Shown here one piece after another: positions 42,157 through 53,887 of a stretch of DNA of 64,000 bases. How positions within the stretch are numbered: position 1 is the first letter of the stretch; the number at the start of each line of letters is the position of its first letter. The notes under the pieces were generated by a model. It ran no database searches and was not told the origin of the DNA. It saw nothing but the letters and a program-made list of their open reading frames with translations. Made by a program: the position numbers and the translations under genes. This DNA is from Aedes albopictus (lineage: Eukaryota; Arthropoda; Insecta; Diptera; Culicidae). Location of the stretch: NCBI RefSeq assembly GCF_035046485.1, contig NC_085138.1, positions 288,358,089 to 288,422,088 of the forward strand, read 5' to 3'.

Positions 42157-44209
42157 TATGATCATTACACTGAACTGAGCCCGCTCGATACAACAAAATC
42201 TGATCTTCAACTGCCACATTGAAGCAGTTTGCAGCTATAAAGTAGATCACAAAATTAACAACCAGGAATCGAATGAAGCTCAACCCGCTAGAACATAAAT
42301 TTTGCTCCTAAATCATCTAATTAAACCATAATAAAGTGCACTGTTCGCCAACCCGCGCAAATCGTGATGTGCCTGATCATTCTCCGATTTTATTGACTTG
42401 CAGTGGAAAGAGCGGCTGCTGTACGTGCCCATACCGTACGAAGGCTGGATTCATCCGTGGATCCACGGTACGCGCGGTTGCACCGAACTGCTGTTGACGC
42501 GACGAGGCCGATCTTTGATTTGGAATCGTTTACCTAATTGCGATCGCATCTCGCATGCGGGTTGCACATCGCGCGAACGGGGAGATATTGCTCCTTGTTA
42601 CCTAGTCGCATGCACTGACTAGAGGGAAACAAACCGTCAAAAGCTCAGTGGGAGTTGTACTGGTTTCGAAACAGCTGAACCCATTCGAACGCTCTGCGGA
42701 GGCTAAAAATAGACTAAATTAGTCATAAAATTTCAGCAAATCTAAAGTTGAGAATTTATTGCACTCAGTTGTTGTTTCCGTGGGTTTGCAAGATGAGGCT
42801 GTTGAACGATTTGATGAGAATGTGTTGCTTAGAAATGTTGTGATGATCGAATTTGACAGGGTAATGATTGGTTCAAGTTTCTATTAAAATGGAATTTCAA
42901 CGCCTTTGGAGTGGATTTCATCACAATCATTGCCCCGGTCTGCTCCATATAATTATCCATTAAATTATTTTTCCACCACGATTTCGCTAATCATAGCCTC
43001 TCCAAATTGACCAGGGCTTCTGCCTTCCTGGCGCGGCGATTGGACCACAACTCGTCCTTGCAAACTTTCGCTTGCACATGAGCCGAAATATTTTGATCGT
43101 TATGTGGTGTGAAGATGATAGGTTACGGCTATACTTAAAAAACAATAAATTTATCGATTCAGTGGCGTGGCCTCTGCCTGCAGGACTTCGTCGTTGCTAC
43201 GTGTATGCAGGAGGTAATGACTGCGATCACGACTTCTGGCAACATTCCATCATCCTCGTCATTATCTTCCGATCGTGGATTGGACAGCATCTGAACAAAA
43301 ATAAAACTCAATGAAAAAGTTGGGAGGAAAAATAAGAGAAACTTTGCAAAGGATGTGTATTTCGACACCAAGAAAGATATGATACATTGGGATTTTATTC
43401 GATTGCATAAACACCAAGTTTGGTAAGTGTCGTTCAGTATATCACTGTTTATGTATGCAACAATCAGAAGATCGTGGCAAATTAAAAAAAAAAAATAATA
43501 TTTTTGCTCCAATTTGATAGTTTCAAAGTTCAAAAATCATTGAAATGTTTAACGGTGACGATGATTATCAATGGACTCAAGTTTTCCTGCTCATAAATAA
43601 AACTATGGAATAAAACCCCGACTAGAAAGTCATATCAAGTTTATACCATATTGTGTTATAATGCTATGATATTGATATGTTATAAACTAGATGCTGTTTA
43701 AATAACTTAAACTGTACAAAATGTGCACTGCTCCAATCAATAATAGCTTTTTCATAAATTATAAACAAATGTGCCATGAATTTAAGCTTCAGGATTACTA
43801 GTTTCTATTAATGTTTTTTACAATGTTGTAACATTACTGTTCAAATGCCGAAGAATCAAAACTAAATTATGTTACAATGAGTTATTTTAAAATACACTTC
43901 ACTGACTTCAACCAGAAGTTGCACCAACTGAACAATCACAAACATAAGACACCGGCAACATAGGAAACACCCAGTGATCCTGTGGACCGCACTACCATAA
44001 GGTGGGCTTTGTTATCATTTGTTATGATTTGCTATCGAACAATATTTATAACACAACGTGATATAATTGAGCGGATAACTGACACTGAGGAAGATTATAA
44101 GTAGTAGTCGAAATACACTTATCTGTCAAAGGGTAAGAAACACAGGGTGGAATTAAAAGGTACAAAATGATTAAACTCATTCGAACACCAAGGATGTTAA
44201 ACATGATTA
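42157..44209. other. Mostly unassigned; GC-richer patch at 42,390-42,625
   Basis: The patch contains GGCTGGATTCATCCGTGGAT then CCACGGTACGCGCGG and a 74-codon plus-strand frame without clear protein character. No repeat found elsewhere. The rest is AT-rich without genes. Confidence 0.3.
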
Positions 44210-44343
44210 CACCCGATTCTTAATTTGCAAACAAATCCATACAAAAAATTCAAACTTTTATTTTTGCATGATTTATCGAGAAATCATGTTATTTTTTTTT
44301 TGCACGGTTTTTCGAATTTTGAATAAAAAAATAGAATCGGGTG
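44210..44343. mobile_element. Small MITE with CACCCGATTCT ends
   Basis: CACCCGATTCTTAATTT and AAATAGAATCGGGTG are inverted, with TA on each side (44,208-44,209 and 44,344-44,345). 134 bp. Confidence 0.7.
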
Positions 44344-44459
44344 TATATCACAATGAATATCATAATTGGTTATAACTGTGTTATGTGTTTGTTACAATTC
44401 TCCAGACGAAAAAAAAAACAGCTTGCAACTATATTTGTATTGAGCTTCAAAAGATTATA

Positions 44460-44770
44460 TCCTCCTATCCTCATCTGGGCATTTCCCGGAAATCCTACAG
44501 GAATCCCTCTGTAATGTAATCCTTTGAGAATTTCTGCAGTGGGTTTTCCTCTGTATATCTCACTGAAGTTTTTTAAGTTATTTCGTAACAGTTCGTCAAT
44601 GAGGAATTCCAGTTGTTCTTACAATTTCGCATGATGCTTTTCAATGAAGTTCTTCATAGTTTTACAGGCCACGAAGTTCTTCAAAGTTTTACAGGTATGA
44701 GCTCAATGGTTCAAATTGGATTGAATTCCCCAAGAGTTTAACCAGAAGTTTAAGTTTTCTTTCTAGAGTT
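44460..44770. repeat. Degenerate 12-bp repeat block
   Basis: Phrases such as GAATTTCTGCAGTGGGTTTT and GAAGTTCTTCAAAGTTTTAC recur in the 12-bp manner. A second copy of GAAGTTCTTCA...TTTTACAG stands 34 bases away. Confidence 0.4.
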
Positions 44771-45321
44771 TTGGTACAGTAGTTTAACACCTACAGGGGA
44801 TGGCCAAAATGTTTGGGATAGGCAACTTTTTTTCTCCCACAAAAAAAAATCAACATGCTGTAACTTTTCATAGAGTGCATCAAAAAATCTCAAATTTTGA
44901 CTGTTTGTCAACCTATTATATGTGCATCATTGGTGCGAATTTGGGCTCGATTGAATCATTTTTCGCGAAGTTGGAACCGTTTGGGTAAAACACTATTATT
45001 AAGACAACTAATTTTTGAACTGTCATATCTCGGAAACCAGTCAACCGAATTGAATGAATTTTTTAACGTTTATAAACAATATATTGATACTTAATACGAC
45101 GTTAAAAAATGTAATATTTTCTCACAGCGAATTAAGTTATACCGGTTTGAAATTTTTGCTCATATAGAGGAAAATACGTCAAATTTACAATACCACACAA
45201 AAATTACTAAATGTGTTCTTCCTTCAATCTAAATAGGCTCTAATATATCTGATTAGAGATAACCTGAGAACAGAAGAGGAAAATCTTTGGATATTAACAC
45301 TAAAATTTATTGACATTGATG

Positions 45322-48300
45322 TAAAAAACCCTAATTAATCCACCTAGCGGTGATGGTGCCTTTCTCGTGCTTTAAAATATCCTTTCAACAAAACTCGAGC
45401 GACATGTAGATGACATTGACATTAATACAAAATGAAAACTGCATGCTAAATCTACTCAATATGGATACATTTTATATTAGCATAACAACCAATATTCAGA
45501 AAATATAAGACAACGATCCAAAACTCAAACCAAACAAGTGTCATGAAGCCGCAAAATTTTGAAACGTCATTTTAGATTTTCCGGTCATCATTTTATGACT
45601 CCGGATATCTACCCCAACTAAACTAACCGCCATCTTGAACATTGAGACACCATCTTGGATGTTCTGGTATTCATTTTTGGACTTTGCATCTAAAATTACA
45701 TAAAATAGTCGCCGTATTGAATTTTGGCATGTCGTTTATGATTTTCTGGTAACCAGTTTTGGACGAAAACCGGCATTCTTCCCCATTGAAACTATAGTCA
45801 TATTGCAGACCTTGTGAAACAGCGCACAGATTGGGTTTTCTGATTACAAATTTTGAATTCTGGACATATTTTCATACAAAATATGCCCATAATGCAAGAA
45901 TTAAAAATCCTATTAAATAGGAACTAACTTGAATACTGGGCCATTATCTTGGACTTTGGCCTGCTATTTTGGATACTCTGGTGGACTCCAAACAAATTTC
46001 CCATACCAAATACACTTATTTTACATAGTTTTAGAGCTCAAAATTCCTTAAAACAGCCACCATCTTCTGTTTACGCGATCAAATTCTTATTTTTCCATTC
46101 AACGTTGACCAATCCTGCTATAACTTTACACCTTAGGAATCTGAAATGGTACGATTTGATGAGATCGCTTTAGTTTTGTCTATATTTTGTTCTCATATAT
46201 GAGAACTTAGACCTATTCGTCACTGTTGTTCATACCTAATGTTTATTAGGCCATTAAACAAAGCCACGATTTATTTTTTCACATGAACGTTGGTTCTGCT
46301 ACACAACAGCTAGTCTCTAATGTGATCTAAGGCTATTTTCTTGCTAACCGTTCATTAGATTATCAAAAAATCTGCGATCTGATGTGTCGTATATATGGGT
46401 TTGGTTCATTTTTATACTTGGTAATTTCCGGTGGGATAGCCGGATCTGATTCCGTGAGTCATGGACCATGACACTACCGGTTGTCCCAATTATGGTCTGA
46501 GAATATTTTATTGCTATTTATTCACCTTTACCTAATCACACCGATTTGATATATCACATGAATGGGTTTGCTTCACTTTTACTTCTAACCACTTTCGAAG
46601 CCACATCTGAACCCGCAACACTACCGGGAATCTAATGTGGTCTGACCCTATTTTTCCATCAGGTTGTAGATAAGTCGTGATCAGTCTTCGTTCTACTACT
46701 CGTGTTGTGTGTAGGTAAGAGGTTACGATAGCGCACGAATGTAACAAAGCCGACTGACACCCGACTGCGGCAACGAAATGAAGGTAGTTAAAAGTGTCGA
46801 ATGTTTACAAGACTGGTCGTGATTTGATGTACCGCATCCATGGGTTTGGTTAAATTTCACATTTTACTACCCGGATCTGATTCCGAGTAACTACCGGCTG
46901 AACCAAATATGGTCTAACATTATTGTCTTGTTAACTGCTCTTCGGTTAACCAAAAACGCTGCAAATTGAAGGTGTCACATGCAGGGTTTGACAATTTCGA
47001 CGGGACTCTCTGAACCAATTCCGGATCACTACCAGTGACGTAAGGCTATTTTTTAGCTAACTGTTAATCAGGTTATCGCAAAAGCCACGATTTGATGTGT
47101 CACATGCCTGGATTTGGTTCACTTTTACATTTGGCCTCTTCCGGCCACTCAAAACCGATTCCGAAACACTTACTGACCGTTCATTAGGTAATCTAAAAAG
47201 CCGCTATTTGATGTGACGCATGTACGGGTTTGTTTCTCTTTCAGATTCAACCACTTCGGCGGGAACCCCGGAACGGGTTCCGGAACACTACTGGTTCAGA
47301 TATGATCTGAGATGGTTTTCCTGCTCATTGTCCATCAGATCATCGAAAATGCCGTGGTTTGATGTGTCGCATGTATGGGTTTGGTTCAATTGTATATTTG
47401 GCCACTTCCAGCGGGCCGCCTAGAACCGGTTCCGGAACACTACCGGTTCAGGTATGGTCTGAGATGATTTTCCTGCTCATTATCCATCAGGTCATCGAAA
47501 ATGCCGTGGTTTGATGTGTCGCATGTATGGGTTTGGTTCAATTGTATATTTGGCCACTTCCAGCGGGACGCCTTGAACCGGTTTCGGAACACTACCGGTT
47601 CAGATATGATCTGAGACTATTTTTCTGCTTACCGCTCATCAGGTTATCGAAAATGCCATGGTTTGATGTGTCGCATGCATGGGTTTGGTTCACTTGTATA
47701 TTTGGCCAATTCCAGCGGGACGACTAGAACCGGTTCCGGAACACTACCGGTTCAGATATGCTCTGAGATGATTTTCCTGCACATTGTCCATCAGGTCATC
47801 TAAAATGCCGTGGTTTGATGTGTCGCTTGCTTGGGTTTGGTACGATTGTATATTTGGCCACTTACAGCGGGACGCCCAGAACCGGTTCGGGAACACTACC
47901 GGTTCAGATATGGTCTGAGACTATTTTCCTGCTTACCGCTCATCAGGTTATCGAAAATGCCGTGGTTTGATGTGTCGCATGCATGGGTTTAGTTCACTTT
48001 GATATTTGCCACTTCCGGCGGGACACCAGGAACCGGTTCCGGAACACTACCGGTTCAGATATGGTCTTAGACTATTTTTCTGCTTACCGCTCATCAGGTT
48101 ATCGAAAATGCCGTGGTTTGATGTGTCGCATGCATAGGTTTGATGCATTTTCATATCTGGTCCCTTCCTGGGGTACCGTTCCGGAACACCTAAATGGCCA
48201 TATCTCCGGAACGGCTGAACCGATCCGAACCATTTTCAATAGGAAACAATGGGACCAGATTCCGCGTCGAATGAACCGTCGGTCATTGAAATCGGATGAG

Positions 48301-48332
48301 GTTTACTGCCAAAAAGTGATGTGAGTTTTTTT

Positions 48333-48368
<36 letters not shown>

Positions 48369-48522
48369 ACACACACATACACACACACAGACATCACCTC
48401 AATTCGTCGAGCTGAGTCGATTGGTATATAAGACTTGACCCCTCCGGAGGCTCTATCAAATTTTCGTTTTTGGAGTGAACATATAGCCTTTCGGTACACC
48501 TTGGTGTACGAGAAAGGCAAAA
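45322..48522 (+). mobile_element. Satellite-bearing 3.2-kb repeat, copy 2
   Basis: It matches 26,971-30,169 in the same orientation, at a constant offset of 18,351 through position 48,324. Five open frames translate identically in both. The only difference I found is the (CA)n length. The flanks are unrelated (here both are arms of the CAGGGG element), so the copy moved or was copied recently. TA stands on both sides, but copy 1 lacks it, so this may be chance. Confidence 0.8.
48335..48389 (+). repeat. (CA)n microsatellite in copy 2
   Basis: 55 bases, two longer than the counterpart in copy 1. Confidence 0.9.
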
Positions 48523-49245
48523 ATACATTTTTTCGAGAAAAATCCAAAAAGTGTCAATCCATGATAACTTTTTTCAACGTTTAAATTTACCTCTGTTTTA
48601 ATAGTTTGTGAAGCATTTACATATTGTTAGTGTACGTTCAAAATTTCATTAAATTCTGTGCACTGGTTTCCGAGATATGACACCTCAAAAATGAATTGTC
48701 TGAAAAATAGTGTTTTACCCTTGGTTTTACCCGAACGATTCTAACTTTGCGAAATATTAATCAATCGAGCCCAAATTTGTACCAATGATGCACACATTAT
48801 AGATTGACAAACAGTCAAAAATTGAGATTTTTTGATGCGCTATATGAAAAGTTATAGCTTGTTTAACTTTTTTGTGAAAGAAAAAAAAGTTGCCTATCCC
48901 AAACATTTTGGCCATCCCCTGTATGTGCCTGAGCCTCATTTTGCACCCAATTTCAAAACTTCAAAAATCTGATTCTCAGCCGTTTCTCAACGAAAATTAA
49001 TGAAATTTCGACAGTTGATCACAAAATGCTTCTAGTTTATGTAACCGGGATCATGGTTCCGGATTTTTCCGTTTTTTCGGATTTATGGCCGGGGTAGCTT
49101 GCGGTATATCAAACTTCATGATTTTGCAAAACAAGAGTATTGGACCATGTTTATAGAGATTTCAGATACAATGGCCACTTCTCCGGATGTTCCGGACCCA
49201 GGTGCCCCCAGGGAAGTGGCCACTTACTGACATAAAATTTGATGA

Positions 49246-49363
49246 TTGTACGACATTTCCCCGAAAACCAGTTCCCCGAATGAAGTTTCCCCGAAAGTTT
49301 TTTCCCCGAATGTACCATTTCCCCGAAAAATGTTTCCCCGAATGTACCGTTTCCCCGAAAAGA
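49246..49363. repeat. Left arm of TTTCCCCGAA repeats
   Basis: TTCCCCGAA recurs seven times at 15-25-base intervals (GACATTTCCCCGAAAACCAG ... GTACCATTTCCCCG). Its inverse is at 50,944-51,055, starting from the same ACGACATTTCCCCG tip. Confidence 0.75.
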
Positions 49364-50943
49364 TTATTGCATATGCCATTTAGCATTGACCCAATGCGCA
49401 ACTAGGGGGATCCGGTCTTTAGGACGAAGTACACTTAGCCAAAGTACGTCAGACTGAAGTACGTTAAGCCGAATGGGTTGCTCAGCTGAAGTTCATAGGG
49501 TAGAATGGATCAGTAGGCCGTCTTTCTAATTTTCTTCATCAACAAAGTTAAAATATGTTTTCGAAGTCCTAGACAACCAGTTCATTTAGGTCCCTTGAGT
49601 TTTTTTTGCATTCCTCGAATCTAGGGCATTCTATGGATACTGGGATATATTTCCATGATTTAACAATATTCTTTTATCCTTTCCCTTTTCTCACATACCG
49701 AAGTACTGATGATTAATTGATCACTCTGCCAACATTCCATCTGAAAATTTCGCTTCTTTTTAAAACACGTAGTCGCTTTTAGTTGTAATATTGTACACCT
49801 TATTGACGGTAGTAATTTATTAAACCACTGACTGTCCCAGGACAGATTTACCTTCTTTGAGAAGTCGGCTATTCTTTTGAATATTGGGTTTTATATATGA
49901 TCAAACTGAGTTTTTTTATGGCTTTCAACTCAACCGGACTGATGCCCGTCCAGCGTAATGACAGTTTCGGCCTAATGAACTAACGTACTTCGGCCTTACA
50001 TACTTCTGCCTGAAGATCCAACACCGTCTTTTTGGCTAAATTGATAACCTTTCACTTATTAAAATTTTCCTTCTTTCAAACATAGGCTGTTCTTTCAAGT
50101 TGAACTGCTCAATTAATCATCAGTAATTTGACTGCTGCTATATTTATTTATTTATTTTTTGTTTTTGTGACCAACTGTTCTAGTATCTATAGGCGTTATA
50201 GTAGAAATCTGTATCAAAGATTCTCCCTTCTTTCATCATTGTCGGCAGTCTAACTACTAATATGTTCTGTAGAAATGTCAATTCCAAATGCTACTTCGGT
50301 CATGATTGATCCATTGATTTACAAAAAAACTGAAGAGAGCTTACCTTCAGATCTATTTGTCAAACAAATTGATATCCATTGACTTTTCGTTTTAAAGCAC
50401 ATTAAACTTGTGCTCATAGACTTCCTTTGCAAGCAAGAATACTTTAAGACTTAAAGTTCAACTTATGTGGATCACAATGTTTTACAATGACAATGTACTT
50501 TAGCAGATTACTACCACAATCACGATGAATCGTTTTAAAGGTATTATGCGTTTATAGGGCGTTTTCATCGATTGAATATTCAAAAATAAATAGAAAAAAA
50601 AGCCTATGAATAAAAGAAGGGAAAATAATGATGAGCGTGATCTTAGTTGAGTGCCATATCATTTTCAATCAGTACAACAGTAAAGAACGATCCATATTTA
50701 AAAGAAGAGCAAACCTCATTGAAGCATCATGAAGAACATTATATCTCGAAAAAATCATGATAAGAGGGAATGCACAATGAGGTGTGAAAGTTTCCATGAT
50801 CTTGACATCTTTCTAAAGACTACACATCGGCACACTTTGTACTCAGGCTAGCTTTCCGCTATTTCGTTTCAATAACTAGTGCAGACAATGGAATTATTCA
50901 AGAAAATGTTCAGAAACCAGTACTAAAAATAATACCTTAAATT
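49364..50943. other. Loop of the palindromic element
   Basis: No gene. A further inverted pair lies inside: GCCAAAGTACGTCAGACTGA and AGTACGTTAAGCCGAA near 49,440-49,475, against TTCGGCCTAATGAACTAACG and TACTTCGGCC near 49,968-50,005. 50,040-50,930 is AT-rich without recognised content. Confidence 0.5.
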
Positions 50944-51055
50944 TTTCGGGGAAACGGTCCATTCGGGGAAACGGTTCGTTCGGGTAATCGTTTTTCGGGG
51001 AAATAACTTTCGGGGAAACTTCAATCGGGGAACTGGTTTTCGGGGAAATGTCGTA
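50944..51055. repeat. Right arm of TTCGGGGAAA repeats
   Basis: Inverse of the 49,246-49,363 arm: TTTTCGGGGAAATGTCGT at the outer end. Confidence 0.75.
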
Positions 51056-51360
51056 TAATCAAATTTGATATGTCGCAAGCTAGGTTTCAGAACCGGTCAG
51101 AAAGTGGCCACTTCCCTGGGGACACCTGAATCTGGAACATCCGGATAAGTGGCCAGTGTATCCGAAACCTCTAGAAACATGATCCAATACTCTAGTTTTG
51201 CAAAATAATGAAGTTTGATATGTCGCAAGCTAGGTTTCAGAACCGGTCAGAAAGTGGTCACTTCCCTAGGGGCACCAGGTTTCCGGAACGTCCGGAGAAG
51301 TGGCCAGTATATCCGAAATTTCCGGAAACATGGTCCAATACTCTTGTTTTGCAAGAAATT
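51056..51360. repeat. Two tandem units of a 149-bp satellite
   Basis: GTTTGATATGTCGCAAGCTA recurs at about 51,063 and 51,212. One inverted copy lies at 49,100-49,245. The unit shares GTTTGAT-TGTCGCA and GGCCACTTCC with the 152-bp satellite of the 3.2-kb repeats, so both descend from one ancestor. Confidence 0.6.
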
Positions 51361-51411
51361 GGGTGCAAAATGAGGCACATAGGTGTTAATACAAACTACG
51401 AAAAAATCAAA

Positions 51412-51690
51412 ATTACTCGTGACGTAAATTTATTGCACAGAACATAAATAATTTAATGACGTAAATTTATAGGTTTTCTGACTTAATAATACGTCATTCT
51501 TGTAAAATTGAGTTCGATGTGACGTAAACAATTTGTGAATCGTGCATCATTACGTTTCATATCACCAAATATTCAGTTAAATGTGACAGAAAATTACGTC
51601 ACTTGGACGTTTAAATTTACGTCATTTGTGTTGCTTGAATATGTGCATCCAGAGTGACGGAAATTTACATGATTTTTTTAAGTGTGTAGT
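51412..51690. mobile_element. Decayed relative of the CACTCTTAG elements
   Basis: Repeated GTGACGTAAATTTA phrases and the end AAATTTACATGATTTTTTTA followed by AGTGTGTA resemble the left end of the 33.4-kb elements. There is no tRNA-like part. Confidence 0.45.
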
Positions 51691-51694
51691 TATT

Positions 51695-52015
51695 TATGTA
51701 ACGAGTTGCAAAAAGTTGAATATTTCAGCACGAGTTGTACATTTGGATAAATACGAAGAGTGCTGAAAAAATCGAGTTTTGCAACGAGTTCCATACAAAA
51801 TTTTATGCAATGATTTTTTCATAATGTAACCCATTTGAGTTGCATAATGTTCATAATGCAACTCAAATGAGTTGTATCATGAAAATTATACTACTATTTT
51901 TCATTATGCAACTCATTTCAGTTGCATAATGGGCCAGTTCGGAAAAACTGACCATTATGATACCAAAATGAGTTATTCAAAATGTAAATTATGATACTGA
52001 ATTGCATAAAAGCGT
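51695..52015. mobile_element. Palindromic repeat with GCAACTCA motifs
   Basis: Motifs ATGCAACTCAAATGAGTTGT and ATGCAACTCATTTCAGTTGC are themselves palindromic, and AACGAGTTGCAAAA near 51,700 is inverted at 51,780. Probably a decayed MITE. Confidence 0.45.
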
Positions 52016-52079
52016 TTTTCGTGAAATTCTTTCGAATTTTCCAACGCCTCCGGGTGATTCAATTTCTCTAAGGCAAGTC

Positions 52080-52640
52080 AAAAGGTTTAAATTTCTTTAG
52101 ACATTTTAGGAATTTCCACCAGAAGCTCCTTCCGAAATTTCTAAAAAAGTTTTGGCGTTCAATTTAAACAGGTCCTATCAGCATGCGAGTCACAGCAAAC
52201 ATACGACCTATTCAAATCGAACGCCAGAGATTATGGAACATTATTCCAGGTGTTACCTAAAAATCTACAATGTTTTTTTTTCTTTTCCTTTACGAGTTTC
52301 TCTAAGAATTCTTCCAAATTTTCATTGAAAAATTTCTTCAGGATTAAACAAGAAGCTACTGTGGGAAATTGTTCAGAAGCCATTCAACAAATCATTCAAA
52401 AATTTCCTTCAGAAACACCTTGGGTATTGTCTTTGAGTATTTTTTCACAAGTTTGTTCCAGGAGTATCTGCAATCCGCATGAAGTTACTGCAGGAATACT
52501 TTCTCGATTTTTTATTCTGGAAGTTCTTCCAGGATTGCTTTAAGTTTCTCTTTAAGTTTGTCCGAGATTGCCTTCAGAAATTCCATCAAGTGTTGTTGAA
52601 GCAAATCATCCAAGTTTTTTTTTTTAATTCATGTAAATAT
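52080..52640 (+). repeat. Degenerate 12-bp repeat block
   Basis: TTCTCTAAGAATTCTTCCAA and GAAGTTCTTCCAGGATTGCT show the pattern in the orientation of 7.3-8.6 kb. Frames here are shadows. Confidence 0.5.
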
Positions 52641-53049
52641 GTAATTTGTTTTAGGTCAAGGTTGATACTCTTTATCAATAATATGTTATATGATGAATAT
52701 GAGGTTGAGATCCTAAAAAGTGTCAATTCACCTACAAGTTCGATGTTTCAACGATCCTCAAAAGTAACATTCTAAAAAGGCCTTATTTTCAAGCTTTTTT
52801 CGACAATTTATCAGTCAACTATTAGATAAAACTTTTAGGTGATTTTCGACCGGAATACTACTAGTATACAGATGTTGGCTTTCTCGGTCTAGGGTCAACC
52901 TAAACGACTAGTTTTGGATTACCCGACGTTTCGGCCGGCTTTATTTGGCCTTTATCAAGAGAAAAATCAGTCAACCGTTTTTTGTCGTATGTTTAAATGC
53001 CGTCATAACTGATGTGGGCTTCTTGTTTTCTGCAATTATCATACATATA
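52641..53049. other. Unassigned DNA with a CCGACGTTTCGGCCGG motif
   Basis: No gene. ACCCGACGTTTCGGCCGG at about 52,921, then TTTATTTGGCCTTTATCAAG, resembles sequences seen at the ends of some Penelope-like elements, but no RT is nearby, so this stays a hint. Confidence 0.25.
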
Positions 53050-53062
53050 CATAGTTTTAACT

Positions 53063-53345
53063 AAGGGCCCATATAGCCGAGGCGGTAAACGCACGGGTAT
53101 TCAGCATGACCATGCTGAGGGTGACGGGTTCGATTCCCGGTCGGTCCAGGATCTTTTCGTAAAGGAAATTTCCTTGACTTCCTTGGGCATAGAGTATCTT
53201 CGTGCCTGCCACACGATATACGCATGCAAAATGGTCATTGGCAGAGGAAGCTCTCAGTTAAAAACTGTGGAAGTGCTCATAGAACAATAAGCTGAGAAGC
53301 AGGCTTTGTCCCAGTGAGGACGTTACGCCAAGAAGAGAGAGAGAG
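53063..53345 (+). mobile_element. Feilai-like SINE, copy 3
   Basis: It reads GGGCCCATATAGCCGAGGCG (box A), GACGGGTTCGATTCCCGG (box B), then the common body and an (AG)n tail. A 13-bp duplication ACATAGTTTTAAC flanks it (53,050-53,062 and 53,346-53,358). Confidence 0.9.
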
Positions 53346-53362
53346 ACATAGTTTTAACATTT

Positions 53363-53475
53363 TCTGGATACGGTCAAAATTTGGTCACACAATTTGTTCC
53401 ATAACTTGAGACTGCGTACACCAAAACAGCTGATTTTTGGACCAGTAATGGTACATTATATGTAGCTTATAGAAT
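53363..53475. mobile_element. Partial copy of the AAGGGTGGTACGG MITE
   Basis: TACGGTCAAAATTTGGTCAC then ACCAGTAATGGTACATTATA match the left arm of 21,691-22,344. The tip and right arm are missing. Confidence 0.6.
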
Positions 53476-53596
53476 GTAGAATTTCCAAAGAAACTCCGAA
53501 ATGAATTCATGGAAACATCCCTATGAGGAATCATGAAAACTTAAGCCAAGCGATATTCTTGAAGAGAAAACGAAATAAATACCAAAAGGAATGCCA
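53476..53596. repeat. 12-bp repeat remnant
   Basis: GAATTTCCAAAGAAACTCCG and GAATTCATGGAAACATCCCT continue the general pattern. Confidence 0.4.
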
Positions 53597-53607
53597 GATG
53601 GTTTTGT

Positions 53608-53876
53608 TCTTCTTCTTCTTTTTCTTTATGGCTCTACGTCCCCACTGGGGCTTGGCCTGCCTCGCTTCAACCTAGTGTTCTTAGAGCACTTCCACAGTTA
53701 TTAATTGAAGGGCTTTCTTTGCCTGCCATTGCATGAATTTGTATATTGTGAGGCAAGGACAATGATACACTATGCCCAGAGAGTCGAGAAAATTTTCCCG
53801 ACTGGAACGGAAATCGAACCCGCCGTCTCCGGATTGGCGATCCATAGCCTTTATCACTAGGCTAACTGGAGACCCC
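53608..53876 (-). mobile_element. tRNA-derived SINE of a second family
   Basis: On the minus strand it starts GGGGTCTCCAGTTAGCCTAG (box A) and has GCGGGTTCGATTTCCG (box B). The tail is (GAA)n. An 11-bp duplication GATGGTTTTGT flanks it (53,597-53,607 and 53,877-53,887). The body shares CACTTCCACAGTTATTAA with Feilai-like copies, so the two families share a tail with different tRNA heads. Confidence 0.85.
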
Positions 53877-53887
53877 GATGGTTTTGT

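Larger units (their letters stand above)
44794..48921. mobile_element. Long-TIR element (CAGGGGATGG ends) with internal insertion
   Basis: CAGGGGATGGCCAAAATGTT at the left and its complement at 48,902-48,921 are flanked by TA (44,792-44,793 and 48,922-48,923). The arms stay alike over about 380 bp with many substitutions. About 930 bp is its own sequence; the rest is the 3.2-kb satellite-bearing repeat inserted in the middle. No transposase. Confidence 0.75.
44776..51400. mobile_element. Outer palindromic element, interrupted
   Basis: The right arm (about 51,056-51,400) ends in GAAATTGGGTGCAAAATGAG then GCACATAGGTGTTAA. The left arm has TTAACACCTA at 44,784-44,793 and resumes at 48,924 with TGTGCCTGAGCCTCATTTTG, because a 4.1-kb element has inserted at its TA. 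Inner arms of TTTCCCCGAA repeats follow. This is the lowest level of the nest. The exact outer ends are unsure. Confidence 0.6.

Noticed and set aside
52921..52975. Penelope-like element end
   Set aside because: Only a short GACGTTTCGGCC motif; no RT, GIY-YIG domain or repeat partner was seen.
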